DNA of 5,677 nt, from assembly GCA_964406775.1 (NCBI GenBank), contig CAYOSW010000058.1, forward strand, positions 1-5,677, written 5' to 3'. The translations under genes were made by a program, and so were the position numbers. The notes below the pieces were generated by a model, which worked only from the letters and a program-made list of their open reading frames with translations, had not been told where the DNA came from and did no database searches. Each line of letters starts with the position of its first letter. Position 1 is the stretch's first letter. The stretch is from JACPKO01 sp964406775 (GTDB taxonomy: Bacteria > Patescibacteriota > Microgenomatia > Daviesbacterales > UBA10151). Below, piece by piece: positions 5,278 to 5,677 of this stretch.

Positions 5278-5677
5278 GAATTTTGGGCATTGACCCGGGG
5301 ACTGCCAGCACAGGATATGGAGTTATAGATGTTCCCGATGACATAATGTCTAGGGAATTTGAATACAACATCGAATTGGTTGATTACGGTTTTGTGTCGA
5401 CCCCAAAAGATACGCCTATGGAAAAAAGGCTTGTTCAGTTATTCCACGAGATAAGCGGGGTTATAGAAAAATTTACCCCTCACCAACTAGCTATAGAGAT
5501 GTTATTTTTTGGAGCTAATTCCAAAACAGCAATCGCTGTCGGACAGGCCAGGGGAATCATATTGCTTTCCGCGGGTATGGCCGGTATCCCCATAACCGAA
5601 TATACAGGGCCGGCAGTGAAATTGATGGTAGCCGGGGCGGGAAGAGCAGATAAAAAACAGGTTCACGAACACGTTAG
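5274..5677 (+). CDS. ruvC: Holliday junction resolvase RuvC, 3'-truncated
   Basis: RuvC cuts Holliday junctions symmetrically, working with the RuvAB branch-migration motor. The frame opens with MRILGIDPGTASTGYGV, carrying the first catalytic Asp (Asp7), and 134 complete codons are visible before the window ends. The second catalytic acid is Glu75 in LAIEMLFFGAN. Family motifs VGQARG (89-94), EYTGPAVK (109-116) and GRADKKQV (123-130) follow. The last two catalytic Asp residues should lie just beyond the edge. The interval between Asp7 and Glu75 is about nine residues longer than in E. coli RuvC, mainly because of an insertion after the first strands (around 20-35). The ATG overlaps the yebC stop; yebC-ruvC, often followed by ruvA and ruvB, is a common bacterial order. 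Confidence 0.95.
   Translation, partial: MRILGIDPGTASTGYGVIDVPDDIMSREFEYNIELVDYGFVSTPKDTPMEKRLVQLFHEISGVIEKFTPHQLAIEMLFFGANSKTAIAVGQARGIILLSAGMAGIPITEYTGPAVKLMVAGAGRADKKQVHEHV

Overview
This window looks like chromosomal DNA from a streamlined bacterium, most plausibly a member of the Candidate Phyla Radiation (Patescibacteria, perhaps Microgenomates). The reasons are low-to-moderate GC, dense packing with ATGA overlaps, TTG and GTG starts, near-leaderless promoters, several membrane-anchored proteins without close well-known relatives, and a lone degenerate LCP/LytR_C protein. TGA is a normal stop here (yebC), so the Gracilibacteria/SR1 code is excluded. The lineage is an inference from style, not from a marker gene. 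No mobile element, CRISPR array, rRNA or tRNA was seen, and no gene-free stretch reaches 300 bases.

Layout. Positions 1-1425 (+) hold the 3' part of a Kef-type cation/proton antiporter with a C-terminal NAD-binding RCK domain, cut by the window edge. Directly after its stop comes a compact unit: promoter (1426-1454), a 41-codon lysine-rich small gene (1477-1602) and a hairpin/T-run terminator (1604-1629). A membrane-anchored protein follows (1667-2791), with a degenerate LCP-like domain and a LytR_C domain. Next is an unrecognised single-pass membrane protein (2852-3598, starting at a TTG behind a strong Shine-Dalgarno). A TPR protein on the minus strand (3587-4324) converges on it with a 12-base overlap.

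The TPR gene diverges from the yebC-ruvC unit across a compact promoter region (4334-4394). Its apparent upstream TTG start is better read as the -35 box of its own promoter. The yebC unit begins with a previously unmarked 38-codon upstream ORF (4403-4519). Its first residues, MLGHSNWSTI, nearly copy the YebC N-terminus, MSGHSKWSTI. It seems to start almost at the mRNA 5' end and its stop overlaps the yebC ATG (ATGA). yebC (4516-5277) in turn overlaps ruvC (ATGA), which runs off the right edge.

The yebC-ruvC pairing is the familiar bacterial arrangement joining a ribosome-associated YebC/TACO1 factor to the Holliday junction resolvase. The most unusual signal is the YebC-mimicking leader ORF, together with repeated and potentially alternative RNA structures between it and yebC. 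This could be a self-regulatory leader, a remnant of partial duplication, or a frameshift-fused N-terminal extension.
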